From Sphingobacterium griseoflavum (GTDB taxonomy: Bacteria; Bacteroidota; Bacteroidia; Sphingobacteriales; Sphingobacteriaceae), in the NCBI RefSeq assembly GCF_014653155.1, contig NZ_BNAF01000007.1:62001-126000 (forward strand): a DNA stretch of 64,000 nucleotides, in the 5' to 3' direction. The notes beneath the pieces are model-generated. The model was not told where the DNA came from and ran no database searches. It saw only the letters and a list, made by a program, of their open reading frames with translations. Position 1 is the stretch's first letter. Each line of letters begins with the position of its first letter. This document shows, in pieces, positions 25,058-33,566 of the stretch. The translations under genes were made by a program, and so were the position numbers.

Positions 25058-26884
25058 ATGCAAAAAAAATTTATCTTGATTATTATCATACTCACCGTCT
25101 TTATTGGAGCATGTCAAAGACAGGAAATCGTATCCGAGGCAGGGAACGATCTTAGGAAAACTGCTTCGGGTCTGGGAGAAAAACTTGAAAACCCCTATTC
25201 ACTCCCAAATATGAAAAGAGCTATACAATTATTGATGTCTGTTGCTCCCGATGCAGATTTTCCAAGTGTAAGTGATCTGTCGCCGACACATTTATATGTA
25301 CGGTTCCTACCAGCAGACTATGAGGAAATGCAAGTTCTGGAGCAGGACAGTACACTGCTGTATGATCCCGTTCCGTTTGGCTATGAAAACTCCATGGATT
25401 TGGATTACTACCATGATCCTGAAATACCGGAAGATAAAATAACATGGCTTTATGCATTTGTTCCTCATGATTATAGTTTCCCCGATGTCCAGTACGAGGT
25501 TTTGGAAGAAATATACATGCCGGAAGATGGCGAGGATGAACTTGAGACCTTAGCGATGAAGATGACCGATAATCTTGAAAATGAAGTTGTCAACGGGCAT
25601 CAGCTCATGTCGAGCAACCTGAACGACAGGGAACTTCTCGGTTTATTCAGCAGGAGGTTCAACCCTTCGGGGACAATAATGGTACAAAATAGCTTTGGTG
25701 GATCAGTGCCCTTGCGGCGAGCTGCAATATACATAAAAACGCTTTGGTGGAATGATGTATCCCAGACAAATGATAACGGTTATTATTTTGTAAATAGGAG
25801 ATATAAGCATACTCCTTCCGTTAAGATATGGAATAGGAACAGCACGAACTATACGACGCAGAGATGGACGGAACATGCTGGATTTTTGGTCAGCGATAAA
25901 TTGGGCGAGGGAAAAGTGTTCAATTACACGATAGAACACACCACGGGAAGCAAACGCGACTTATGGGTTAAGGCAACAATAAACAATGCTTATGTGATTT
26001 ACGATGATTTCACGAGAGCTAATCAGATAGCTCGTCCGGATGGTTTAAGAACTTGGGTCTTTAAAAGTTCGAATTACGGTGGAGCTCCATTGCTCCACAA
26101 CCGCACACTCCGATCTTACAGTGTACATTATCCAGGGATTGCAAGTAGGAACGGAGAAAACTTTGGATCACTCGTTGGGAAGACAGGTATATTTTCCCTC
26201 AGTCCTATCATGGATCTTATTACGCGCGCAACGATTAGCCATGGCAATCTTCCCGATATTGTCATCGGTACTTCCGGCAAGAATACCAGTGAGATCTATG
26301 CTATGGTATTTCATGAAGCGGCACATTACAGCCATAAGGCAAAAGTAAGCAATGCTTATTGGGCAAATGTGCAGTATCAAGCTATGTTCGATAAAACAAA
26401 TGGCACTTATGGGGATGGATCGCCAGCCTACGCAACGTATACTGGCGTAGCTGAAGCATGGTCTTATTTTATTGAATATCAGCTGATGTATCAAACGTTT
26501 CCAAGTTCTACAAGCGCAACAATCCCAAATATAAGGGATGGTAGGTATAATAGAAATATGACAGCATACTACGGTGATCCCTCCACTATTCCGGGAAGTG
26601 CGAGTGACGCCGCAAGTTTTGCCCGTTGGATCCCATCCGGATTATTCCGAGATTTGATGGATAGTGACAACAATGCTTTGCAGCTTAGAAGTGGCACAAG
26701 TTATAGTTCCATAGTGGACAGCGGAACAGACAGGGTTTCAGGGTTTACATATAAACAGCTCTATGACCTGTTGACTCCTGATGTTACTTCTATGACAGTA
26801 TTGAGACAAAAGATAGTTGCGCAGTATCCACCTAAGAATACCGCCAATCAAGTTACCGAGTTATTTAGGTTGTATGGCTATTAG
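25058..26884 (+). CDS. zincin-like metallopeptidase lipoprotein
   Basis: 608 residues with signal peptide and lipobox IGAC followed by QRQEIVSE. The zinc-binding motif FHEAAHYSH is near residue 420, with a candidate third ligand Glu about 45 residues later in GVAEAWSYFIEY; the N-terminal 200 residues are acidic and unrecognised. The stop codon overlaps the start of the next lipoprotein gene by 11 bp. The pairing with a duplicated, rapidly diverging lipoprotein would suit a secreted protease with cognate surface partners, but no family is recognised with certainty. Confidence 0.65.
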   Translation: MQKKFILIIIILTVFIGACQRQEIVSEAGNDLRKTASGLGEKLENPYSLPNMKRAIQLLMSVAPDADFPSVSDLSPTHLYVRFLPADYEEMQVLEQDSTLLYDPVPFGYENSMDLDYYHDPEIPEDKITWLYAFVPHDYSFPDVQYEVLEEIYMPEDGEDELETLAMKMTDNLENEVVNGHQLMSSNLNDRELLGLFSRRFNPSGTIMVQNSFGGSVPLRRAAIYIKTLWWNDVSQTNDNGYYFVNRRYKHTPSVKIWNRNSTNYTTQRWTEHAGFLVSDKLGEGKVFNYTIEHTTGSKRDLWVKATINNAYVIYDDFTRANQIARPDGLRTWVFKSSNYGGAPLLHNRTLRSYSVHYPGIASRNGENFGSLVGKTGIFSLSPIMDLITRATISHGNLPDIVIGTSGKNTSEIYAMVFHEAAHYSHKAKVSNAYWANVQYQAMFDKTNGTYGDGSPAYATYTGVAEAWSYFIEYQLMYQTFPSSTSATIPNIRDGRYNRNMTAYYGDPSTIPGSASDAASFARWIPSGLFRDLMDSDNNALQLRSGTSYSSIVDSGTDRVSGFTYKQLYDLLTPDVTSMTVLRQKIVAQYPPKNTANQVTELFRLYGY

Positions 26885-27670
26885 AATAAATTGCAAAAGA
26901 CTTGTCTTGTATAGTTCTGTCTTAGTGCTATCCATATGCACTGCTATGCGGTGCAAGAAAGATGATTATGTTTATTATGACCTACAGGGTTTGGAAGGAA
27001 AAAAAATAGATATTAGCCTTACTCCAACCAACTTGTCGTATAAAGTAGGAGAGTTGATTTCGATCACAGGGACGATGTTGCCGCAAGATATTGGTCTTGA
27101 TGATTTTAAGAGCTTAGAGGATCCAAGCCTTTCGGATTTCCGTTTTTACGATCAAAACAATTTACCAAATATCGACTATGACGCATTTGGATTAGTAGGT
27201 GTCAAAACAGGATTTAATAGCGATAAAACGGCATACAACATAAAGTATACCTACGTAATTAAGAAGTCAGGTTTATATAAAATAATGAATGATCCTTCCT
27301 TTTCGAGTCAAAATATATACAGTTTGATTTATATAAGCGTATTGACAGGCAAACGTAAACCTAAAGGGTATCGGGGGTATGTTCCGTTAATTTTCACGAA
27401 TAACGATAAGACGTTTATCGATATAGAGGTCGTAGAATAGGACTACATAACCCAATATGCCATCAGCAGCATTATGCTAAAGGTGCTGATGGTGACGTTT
27501 ATAACCTACGTAAAATGAGAAACCCTAGGCTGAACGTTATATGCTGTCTGCTAACCTGCCTATTATGGGCAGGATGTAAACGAAAGTTGCCCGAGCCTCT
27601 TAATCCGAGAGAGGGAAAACCATCTATTTTGGACTCTGTGAACATGCGTTTTAAGGATGTGTATGAAAAA
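26854..27670 (+). repeat. 817-bp tandem duplication, copy 1
   Basis: The unit runs from the end of the metallopeptidase gene (TACCGAG at 26854) through the variable lipoprotein, a spacer and the start of an S41-like gene. Copy 2 begins at 27671. Flanks of the lipoprotein gene are almost identical between copies; the core is not. Confidence 0.85.
26874..27440 (+). CDS. variable surface lipoprotein, copy 1
   Basis: 188 residues from ATG at 26874, inside the end of the metallopeptidase gene. The signal peptide ends AMRC-KKDDYVY: the CKKDD stretch matches the Bacteroidota lipoprotein surface-export signal (K followed by two acidic residues), though Arg before the Cys is unusual for a lipobox. 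The first 33 and last 20 residues nearly equal those of copy 2 (27691); the middle is strongly diverged. A larger start in the same frame (26817) would lie inside the peptidase gene and is not used here. Confidence 0.65.
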   Translation: MAIRINCKRLVLYSSVLVLSICTAMRCKKDDYVYYDLQGLEGKKIDISLTPTNLSYKVGELISITGTMLPQDIGLDDFKSLEDPSLSDFRFYDQNNLPNIDYDAFGLVGVKTGFNSDKTAYNIKYTYVIKKSGLYKIMNDPSFSSQNIYSLIYISVLTGKRKPKGYRGYVPLIFTNNDKTFIDIEVVE

Positions 27671-27685
27671 TACCGAGTTATTTAG
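27515..27685 (+). pseudogene. truncated S41-peptidase-like lipoprotein start, copy 1
   Basis: 56-codon ORF: signal peptide with lipobox WAGC, then KRKLPEPLNPREGK, ILDSVN and RFKDVY, the usual opening of Bacteroidota S41 peptidase lipoproteins. It is cut off at the duplication junction, after which the reading frame ends in sequence taken from the metallopeptidase gene end. Confidence 0.65.
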
Positions 27686-28512
27686 GTTGTATGGCTATTA
27701 GAATAAATTGCAAAAGACTTGTCTTGTATAGTTCTGTCTTAGCGCTATCGATATGCACTGCTATGCGGTGCAAGAAAGATGATTATGTATATGAAAGTGT
27801 AAATAGAATTGACGGAGCTAAAGTATTAGTAACTCTATTGCCAGAAAAAACAAGCTATACGGTAGGGGATACGGTCTCGATCGAGGGGACATTTTTACCA
27901 AAAGATTTTGGGATGGAAGATTTTTCGATGATAGAAGACAGCCCTTGGGTGAAGGATTTCATGTTTTTTAAAGTCGGATCGCATGATATCCTGTATGATG
28001 TAATTTCAATTATTCAAAATGACAACTTTAGAAATGAAAGTTTTTCATCAGATTACCTATCTTATAGCTTTAAAAGATCATATCGGCTTGAAAGAGCAGG
28101 GAGTTTTCATATAAATCATGGCGTAGAGAACACATGGAACAATAAGGATGCTCAGGGTAATATAATTTACAGTGCGTTGAGTATAACGATACTTTCAGGA
28201 AAAAGAAAACCTAGAGGATATCGTACTGATGCAATAATGTATTTTACGAATAACGATAAGACGTTTATCGATATAGAGGTCGTAGAATAGGACTACATAA
28301 CCCAATATGCCATCAGCAGCATTATGCTAAAGGTGCTGCTGGTGACATTTATAACCTACGTAAAATGAAAAACCCTAGACTGAACGGTATATGCTGTCTG
28401 CTAACCTGCCTATTCTGGGCAGGATGTAAACGAAAGTTGCCCGAGCCTCTTAATCCGAGAGAGGGAAAAACCATCTATTTTGGACTCAGTGAACACGCGT
28501 TTTAAGGATGTA
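27671..28512 (+). repeat. tandem duplication, copy 2
   Basis: Second copy of the unit at 26854-27670. It is slightly longer because the lipoprotein core is longer. Sequence identity ends near 28512 in the S41 fragment. Confidence 0.85.
27691..28290 (+). CDS. variable surface lipoprotein, copy 2
   Basis: 199 residues. Signal and CKKDDYVY start equal copy 1; the C-terminal TNNDKTFIDIEVVE is identical. The core keeps only the outline (VGDTVSIEGTFLPKDFGMEDF versus VGELISITGTMLPQDIGLDDF; SGKRKPRGYR versus TGKRKPKGYR). It is probably a beta-sandwich protein at the cell surface. Duplication with a diversified core suggests selection for different partners. Confidence 0.65.
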   Translation: MAIRINCKRLVLYSSVLALSICTAMRCKKDDYVYESVNRIDGAKVLVTLLPEKTSYTVGDTVSIEGTFLPKDFGMEDFSMIEDSPWVKDFMFFKVGSHDILYDVISIIQNDNFRNESFSSDYLSYSFKRSYRLERAGSFHINHGVENTWNNKDAQGNIIYSALSITILSGKRKPRGYRTDAIMYFTNNDKTFIDIEVVE

Positions 28513-28530
28513 TATCTTTGGAATGATCTG
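28365..28530 (+). pseudogene. S41-peptidase-like fragment, copy 2, frameshifted
   Basis: Same opening as 27515, but one extra A in the run after GAGAGGG shifts the frame, ending the ORF at 28505. The original frame can be followed further (DSVNTRFKDVYLWNDL, typical of S41 N-terminal domains) before similarity is lost. The peptidase body is missing. Confidence 0.65.
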
Positions 28531-28532
28531 AT

Positions 28533-28613
28533 CGATCTTTGGATGCAAATGCCTTTAAGGAAATTGGAGAAGGCCTTCGCAAAAAAATCATGAAGGATCT
28601 GGGGCTTAAATAA
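28533..28613 (+). pseudogene. hicA toxin C-terminal fragment
   Basis: A short reading frame ends FKEIGEGLRKKIMKDLGLK, which fits the C-terminus of HicA mRNA interferases (SKEVxxGLxxKIxKDAGL). No N-terminal half or catalytic His region is present. The hicB fragment follows 37 bp later, as in a hicAB operon. Confidence 0.55.
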
Positions 28614-28650
28614 GCATCAGGTTCTCATGAAGCCTAAAAGGGACAACATT

Positions 28651-28746
28651 ATGAAAACCTTGAAAATCATCATCGAGCGCCGTGCCGATATGTTCGGTGT
28701 TTATGCAGAGAATGCCGAAGGCATCTATGGGGGAGGAGAAAAGTGA
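28651..28746 (+). pseudogene. hicB antitoxin N-terminal fragment
   Basis: 31 codons: MKTLKIIIERRADMFGVYAE followed by NAEGIYGGGE, the typical N-terminus of Bacteroidota HicB antitoxins. A stop follows where the remaining ~35-100 residues should be. With the preceding fragment it marks a dead toxin-antitoxin locus. Confidence 0.65.
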
Positions 28747-29021
28747 TTATGAAAATATATATCATTTTGATGTGGAAAGCCTATTAAAGTACTATAAAGT
28801 ACTATTTACCAACTCCAACTCCAACTCCAACGACAGCTACAGCATTATTCTTCTGGGCTAAAGAAGCCTCGCCAGCCCCAACTGAAAAAAATAGAGGAAG
28901 GGCTTCATCGGCTTGTTGCTGAATTACAGGCACTGGACTTAGTATAGGTCTCTTAAAATATTGAACTATAAATGACCTAACGCTAACAGTTTGGGTCACA
29001 GATTTTTTGCTGCCATAAAAA
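28747..29021. other. non-coding debris before tRNA-Glu
   Basis: No supported gene. It includes a 10-bp direct repeat (AAAGTACTAT twice near 28785-28805) and a TCCAAC/CCAACT hexamer run near 28809-28830. A minus-strand ORF here begins inside the tRNA gene and was rejected. Confidence 0.5.
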
Positions 29022-29051
29022 AAGGAGACAACCAATAAGCAGTGTCTCCTT
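29022..29051 (-). terminator. terminator of tRNA-Glu
   Basis: Perfect 9-bp stem AAGGAGACA / TGTCTCCTT. Read on the minus strand it lies directly after the tRNA 3' end and is followed by a run of T. Confidence 0.85.
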
Positions 29052-29054
29052 AAG

Positions 29055-29126
29055 TAGCCCGTAGGGGAATCGAACCCCTGTTTCAAGAATGAAAATCTTG
29101 CGTCCTAACCCCTAGACGAACGGGCC
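29055..29126 (-). tRNA. tRNA-Glu (TTC)
   Basis: 72-nt cloverleaf on the minus strand. The acceptor GGCCCGT pairs with ACGGGCT, the anticodon stem CAAGA/TCTTG holds loop TTTTCAT with anticodon TTC, and the T-arm AGGGG-TTCGATT-CCCCT is perfect. CCA is not encoded. It marks the boundary between accessory and core genes, with its 3' end facing the accessory side. Confidence 0.95.
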
Positions 29127-29253
29127 TTTTTTGTGTTTCGGTGTGCAAATATAGGAAGGATTGTCTATTCTCCAAAATTTATTCTAAAAAAAATATAATT
29201 TAAAAAAATACGGTACATTTAGCCCATAGCAAAAGCTGGATAGCAGTAACAAC

Positions 29254-31740
29254 ATGAAAATAAAACCTCTCTTCTTGATGACCTTGGCGACGGTAGGTTT
29301 CGCAAGTCTTTCTTTCTGTTCCTATGCGCAGGTTGCAAATTCCCCCATTGCCCTGTACTGGCGGAAGACCGCATCCTATAATGGTAAAGATAGCCTTAAC
29401 CTAGACTTGGTGCTAAAAAATACGAGTGCACAGGTGGTTGATCTAAGCAATGCGGATCTGTGGTTCAACGCTATTTTTCCAATTGAGGAAAGGCAGACGA
29501 CGAACTATACGTTGAGCGATGAAAATGGCAATCTGTTTCGGGTGCGTTTTGCAGACGCCGCACAGATCCAACCACAAGACTCGCTGCAAATCACCTATGC
29601 TTCAAAATATCCGATCTTGAACGTTTCCAACATACCCAATGGCTTTTACCTGCAAGATCGATCCAATCCGGACATCGTTTCTCCGCTCTCGCTGAGTGTT
29701 ACTGCGATACAGCCGGATGATAGCCAGCAGGCGGCCTATTGGGCACGGTTGTATACCAAAAATGAAACGCGCCAGCTATCTACTGCCCGGAAGCAGGTGC
29801 TGCCGACGCCGAAGAAAATGAACGAGCGTCAGGGCAAGCTCGTACTGGAGGGAACCATTTCCTATTGGATAGATCCAGCGTTTGAGGTAGAGCGGAATAA
29901 CCTGCAGGGATTCGCCAATGCTTTTGAACAGCTGACTTTTACAGGATCCGAAGCGGACAAGGCGCAGATACGCGTTAAGCAGGTTGCAGGTTACAGCGAC
30001 GAAGCCTATAGCCTGCGTATCCAGAAAGATGGTATACGAATCGAGGCGAGTGAGGGTGCGGGCGTATTCTATGCATTGCAGTCCCTACGATCGCTGCTTT
30101 CGCCGGCTGCTTTTCAAGGTAGCAAGGTGACGTTACCTTTGGTGGATATCGATGACGAGCCAAGATATGCCTATCGCGGATTTATGATGGATATCGCGCG
30201 CAATTTCAAGGAAAAATCGACGATCCTGAAATATATCGATCTCCTTTCCCGCTATAAGATCAATACGTTCCATTTCCATTTTATTGATGATGAAGGTTGG
30301 CGCATAGAAATTGCGGCTTTACCCGAACTCACTGCCGTAGGTGCCAATCGTACAGCGATGTTTGCTTCAGGACAGAGCATTCAGCCCTCTTACGGCTCGG
30401 GAGCTTCCTCCTCGCCTCATAATTTTCTCACCCGAGAGGATTTTATCGATATACTCCGTTATGCCAAACAACGCCATATAACCGTGGTGCCCGAGATCGA
30501 AACGCCGGGCCATGCACGTGCATCGATCAAGGCAATGGAGGCGCGCTACCATGCTTACCTAGCGAAAGGAGACAAGAAAGAGGCAGAACGATATCTGTTA
30601 CACGATCTGGAAGATCGTTCGGTTTACAGCTCTGCGCAATATTGGAACGACAATGTCATGAATGTAGCATTGCCTTCCGTCTATGCCTTCATTTCTGTTG
30701 TTTTGGATGAATTCAAAAGCATGTATGCCGATGCAGGATTAACACTGCAGAAGGTATCGCTAGGTGGCGACGAAGTGCCGAGCGGCGCTTGGGAGAAGTC
30801 TCCGAAGATCAAGCAATTGATGGACAGTTTAGGCATGGCGTCCGTTTACGAAGTTTGGCCTTATTATATCGATAAGATAAATCATCTCTGCCAAAACAAG
30901 GGTTTGCAGCTTGCCGGATGGGAGGAAATGGGTATGGTGAACAAGGGTAATGGAATGGAAGTGAACCAAGAACTCGCTTCGGCCAATATACAGTTGGATG
31001 TATGGAACAACCTCATCGGTGCGGGCCAAGAGGATTTGGCCTATCGCTTGGCCAATGCGGGTTATCCAACTGTTTATATCAGTGCCAACAATAATTACTT
31101 TGATATGGCATGGGATACGAACTTTGAAGAACCGGGACTGAAATGGGCATCCTATGCAGATCTTTACCAATCCTATACCTTTCTTCCCGAAAATTTCTTC
31201 GCATCCATACAGCACAGCATCAATGGTTCCAAGTTCGAAGAGGGACATTTCCGTGGAAAAAAGCGGCTGAATGAAAAGGGCAGATCTCATCTTCTTGGTA
31301 TAAAAGGCGGGTTATGGGCAGAAACGGTCGTGACGGGAGAACGATTGGACTACATGGTTTTTCCGAGGCTTTTTTCGCTAGCCGAGCGAGCTTGGGCACC
31401 CCGGAAGCGCTATGAAGATGATGCCAAATTTGATATCCATGCATTCAACAAAGATTACAGCGAATTCCTCAACAAAGTAAGTGAGGTAGAGTTGCCCAAA
31501 ATAGCGGGATTGGTGAAATTTAGGTTGCCGGCAGTGGGTGTGAAGGAAATGGATGGAAAACTGCACGCCAATGTGGAATATCCCACTTTTAAAATCTATT
31601 ACACCACGGATGGAACCAAGCCTAACCTAGGTAGCCAAATGTATACGGAGCCACTTGTGTTGCAGGCAGGGCAAGTGTATAGCTTTGTTGTACTGGATGC
31701 CGAGGGCAGGGCCGGAACGGTTTCCGTTATTCGGAAATAA
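29254..31740 (+). CDS. beta-N-acetylhexosaminidase, GH20
   Basis: 828 residues, exported (signal peptide ending SYA). Domains in order: N-terminal carbohydrate-binding CHB_HEX-like (about 30-150), GH20b (about 165-295), the GH20 barrel (about 300-700) with YRGFMMDIARNFK, FHFHFIDDEGWRIEI, HARASIKAMEARY and the catalytic Asp-Glu pair in SLGGDEVPSGAW, and a C-terminal CHB_HEX_C-like domain with YYTTDGTKP. It releases terminal GlcNAc/GalNAc from glycans or chitooligomers in the periplasm. The stop overlaps the convergent ytxJ gene. Confidence 0.93.
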   Translation: MKIKPLFLMTLATVGFASLSFCSYAQVANSPIALYWRKTASYNGKDSLNLDLVLKNTSAQVVDLSNADLWFNAIFPIEERQTTNYTLSDENGNLFRVRFADAAQIQPQDSLQITYASKYPILNVSNIPNGFYLQDRSNPDIVSPLSLSVTAIQPDDSQQAAYWARLYTKNETRQLSTARKQVLPTPKKMNERQGKLVLEGTISYWIDPAFEVERNNLQGFANAFEQLTFTGSEADKAQIRVKQVAGYSDEAYSLRIQKDGIRIEASEGAGVFYALQSLRSLLSPAAFQGSKVTLPLVDIDDEPRYAYRGFMMDIARNFKEKSTILKYIDLLSRYKINTFHFHFIDDEGWRIEIAALPELTAVGANRTAMFASGQSIQPSYGSGASSSPHNFLTREDFIDILRYAKQRHITVVPEIETPGHARASIKAMEARYHAYLAKGDKKEAERYLLHDLEDRSVYSSAQYWNDNVMNVALPSVYAFISVVLDEFKSMYADAGLTLQKVSLGGDEVPSGAWEKSPKIKQLMDSLGMASVYEVWPYYIDKINHLCQNKGLQLAGWEEMGMVNKGNGMEVNQELASANIQLDVWNNLIGAGQEDLAYRLANAGYPTVYISANNNYFDMAWDTNFEEPGLKWASYADLYQSYTFLPENFFASIQHSINGSKFEEGHFRGKKRLNEKGRSHLLGIKGGLWAETVVTGERLDYMVFPRLFSLAERAWAPRKRYEDDAKFDIHAFNKDYSEFLNKVSEVELPKIAGLVKFRLPAVGVKEMDGKLHANVEYPTFKIYYTTDGTKPNLGSQMYTEPLVLQAGQVYSFVVLDAEGRAGTVSVIRK

Positions 31741-31746
31741 CGGAAA
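31721..31746. terminator. palindrome containing both convergent stop codons
   Basis: Perfect 11-bp stem (TTTCCGTTATT with AATAACGGAAA) and a 4-nt loop. It includes the TAA of the GH20 gene (31738-31740) and the TAA of ytxJ (31729-31727, minus strand). No T-run follows. Confidence 0.6.
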
Positions 31747-32059
31747 CAGCGTCTTTAAGCTCGATGTCCTGATGCGAAGCATGATACAAGCACGAGTCTC
31801 CTTGGAGCAGCAAAAGCTGGGGAGACTCATGTGTGACCTTCCACGCTTCCGCTATGTAAGCGGATATCTCCCTAAATTGGATAAGATCTAGGTAATACAA
31901 CGATACATCTGCAGGCAGGATATCCATATCATACTCCACATTGCGTTTGGCCATGCTGCTCACAGAGCAGCGTGTGCTATGTTTGAAAATCAGGAAGGGC
32001 TCGTTCGATGCCCTCAGTTGTTCGAGCTGTTGTAGCCCGGTTAAATTTTTCCAGCTCAT
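31727..32059 (-). CDS. ytxJ: YtxJ family monothiol bacilliredoxin
   Basis: 110 residues with the YtxJ/BrxC signature FLIFKHSTRCSVSSMAKR, whose single Cys is the redox-active residue, in a thioredoxin-like fold. Such proteins remove bacillithiol from modified proteins, which implies bacillithiol use by this organism. It overlaps the GH20 gene by 14 bp at the 3' ends, and its start lies 2 bp after the stop of the next minus-strand gene. Confidence 0.88.
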   Translation of the reverse strand: MSWKNLTGLQQLEQLRASNEPFLIFKHSTRCSVSSMAKRNVEYDMDILPADVSLYYLDLIQFREISAYIAEAWKVTHESPQLLLLQGDSCLYHASHQDIELKDAVSVISE

Positions 32060-32061
32060 GA

Positions 32062-32778
32062 TTAAAGGGTTGAAAATTTGGAATCTTCCATTTCCGTAAA
32101 TGCGGCAACGGTGGTAAACGATGTGCTCTTATCTTGGTTGTCTATGCTTTTGAAGGTCGTGGGAAGAAACAAACCTCCGCCGATATCTTTGTAGCCGTTT
32201 ACATAAAACTCATTTCCATCCTTATCGACCAATTGTTTTATATAGCCGGTTTCCGGATTGAAATAGAGCTCCCCACCCAAGCTGTTGTCTTTTAGCTGGA
32301 AGGTGATGTGCTGCAGTTTTTCGGCGTTAACAATTTTCAAGCTTGCCTTTCCGGCTTTATCGACCAAGGTAGGCAGAAAAATAAAACGTGCGTCTTTCTT
32401 AAACTGTTCGTTTATTTTGGCGAAAACGTCATCTGCCTCCGTGGAATTGGGCTTGCCTTCGTTTCCATTGCTGGAAAGCTTCAGCAGTTTATCGGTCTTG
32501 CAATTGAAAATAGCGACGATGTTGTCGCCATCGCCCAGTCGGCCTTCAAAACGTACTTGACCGGATCGCTTGTCGATAAGGAACTTACGGCCGCTTTGAA
32601 CGTGTTTGGAATCGTTGCCACTAGCCGCAAATAAGATGTAGTTGGTATTGTCCCAACGGTTTTTTCCACCAACACCTTTCCATAGTAAAGAAACAGATTC
32701 TTGGCTAGCTTGTGCCACAACCTGTTCTCCTGTTAAAGCGAGAAGACCAATAATCGCTGCCGTTAAATATGTTTTCAT
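32062..32778 (-). CDS. exported protein of unknown function
   Basis: 238 residues with a signal peptide (MKTYLTAAIIGLLALTGEQVVAQA region) and no lipobox. The mature part is beta-rich with LLWKGVGGKNRWDN, FDxLRLxx-like motifs absent, and LGGELYFNPETGYIKQLVDKDG near the C-terminus. I do not recognise the family. It is close upstream of ytxJ and probably co-transcribed. Confidence 0.7.
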   Translation of the reverse strand: MKTYLTAAIIGLLALTGEQVVAQASQESVSLLWKGVGGKNRWDNTNYILFAASGNDSKHVQSGRKFLIDKRSGQVRFEGRLGDGDNIVAIFNCKTDKLLKLSSNGNEGKPNSTEADDVFAKINEQFKKDARFIFLPTLVDKAGKASLKIVNAEKLQHITFQLKDNSLGGELYFNPETGYIKQLVDKDGNEFYVNGYKDIGGGLFLPTTFKSIDNQDKSTSFTTVAAFTEMEDSKFSTL

Positions 32779-32852
32779 AGTTTTTTGCTGAGTAAAAAAG
32801 AGATGGCACCCACTTCCACACTAACTGAATATGGGATGCCTAAACGAGTTTG

Positions 32853-32990
32853 CTATTTCGTCCTGTGCTTTTTTTTGGGATAGGTACTGTATGCCGCGCA
32901 TTGTTTTTGCGAAGAACAGGATGACAGGATGATAGATCCCAAAAAGAGGGTTCCGATGAGGAGGACGAAATTACGTTTCATATGTGCCAT
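32853..32990 (-). CDS. 45-residue small lipoprotein
   Basis: Short ORF with a signal helix and lipobox LSSC followed by SSQKQCAAYSTYPKKK. The Cys then basic-rich tail fits small lipoproteins found in Bacteroidota. An internal ATG at codon 4 is an alternative start. It lies 7 bp after ribH on the same strand. Confidence 0.6.
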   Translation of the reverse strand: MAHMKRNFVLLIGTLFLGSIILSSCSSQKQCAAYSTYPKKKHRTK

Positions 32991-32997
32991 GTTTTGG

Positions 32998-33495
32998 TTA
33001 AACCGAAGGGAACCGTTGGCTTAAAAGGGCCATTTGGATAGCGGTAATAGCCGCCTCCTCGCCTTTGTTGCCATGTATTCCGCCAGAGCGATCAAGCGCC
33101 TGTTGCAGGTTGTCTGTTGTTAATACGCCGAAAATGACCGGTTTATTGTATTTGATGGCAACATTTGCTATTCCGTGTGCCACGGCGTCGCATATAAAGT
33201 CGAAATGTCTTGTTTCGCCCTGGATGACACAGCCCAAAGTGATAACGGCATCAAATGCCTTATTCCGAAGCACGATATCAGACCCAGACACCAGCTCATA
33301 ACTGCCGGGAACCTGCAACACCTCCATGTCACCATCATTGACGCCATGCTTTTTAAGCCCTGTGATAGCGCCCTCCAGTAATGCGCCCGTTACTTGGGCA
33401 TTCCACTGCGATACGACAATGGCAAATTTTAACCCCTCTGCATTCCCGACTTCTAAATGAGAAAAGTCGGAAAGATTTTTTATGCTGCTTGACAT
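32998..33495 (-). CDS. ribH: 6,7-dimethyl-8-ribityllumazine synthase
   Basis: 165 residues, cytoplasmic, penultimate step of riboflavin synthesis (condenses ribityl-aminouracil with dihydroxybutanone phosphate). Motifs FAIVVSQWNAQVTGALLEGA, QVPGSYELV, GCVIQGETRHFDFI (with the catalytic His) and FGVLTTDN are complete. It is not beside other rib genes here. Confidence 0.96.
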   Translation of the reverse strand: MSSSIKNLSDFSHLEVGNAEGLKFAIVVSQWNAQVTGALLEGAITGLKKHGVNDGDMEVLQVPGSYELVSGSDIVLRNKAFDAVITLGCVIQGETRHFDFICDAVAHGIANVAIKYNKPVIFGVLTTDNLQQALDRSGGIHGNKGEEAAITAIQMALLSQRFPSV

Positions 33496-33511
33496 GCGGG
33501 CAAAGATAAAT

Positions 33512-33541
33512 AAAAAAGGCTGCTTTATGAAATAAGCAGCC
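33512..33541 (-). terminator. terminator of the TPR gene
   Basis: GGCTGCTT / AAGCAGCC stem (33518-33525 with 33534-33541) with an 8-nt loop, followed on the minus strand by a run of T. It lies between the TPR gene and ribH. Confidence 0.8.
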
Positions 33542-33566
33542 TCCGCGTCTTTTTGGTAATCAATGA

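Noticed and set aside
11019-28800. Integrated prophage or conjugative element
   Set aside because: No integrase, transposase, phage structural or mobilisation gene is seen, and no attachment repeat of the tRNA-Glu end was found at the left edge; accessory content is clear but the vehicle is not.
28802-29086. 94-codon minus-strand ORF near the tRNA
   Set aside because: Its start lies inside tRNA-Glu and the first codons cross the tRNA 3' end and its terminator; the tail is a VGVGVG repeat from a hexamer run. It looks accidental.
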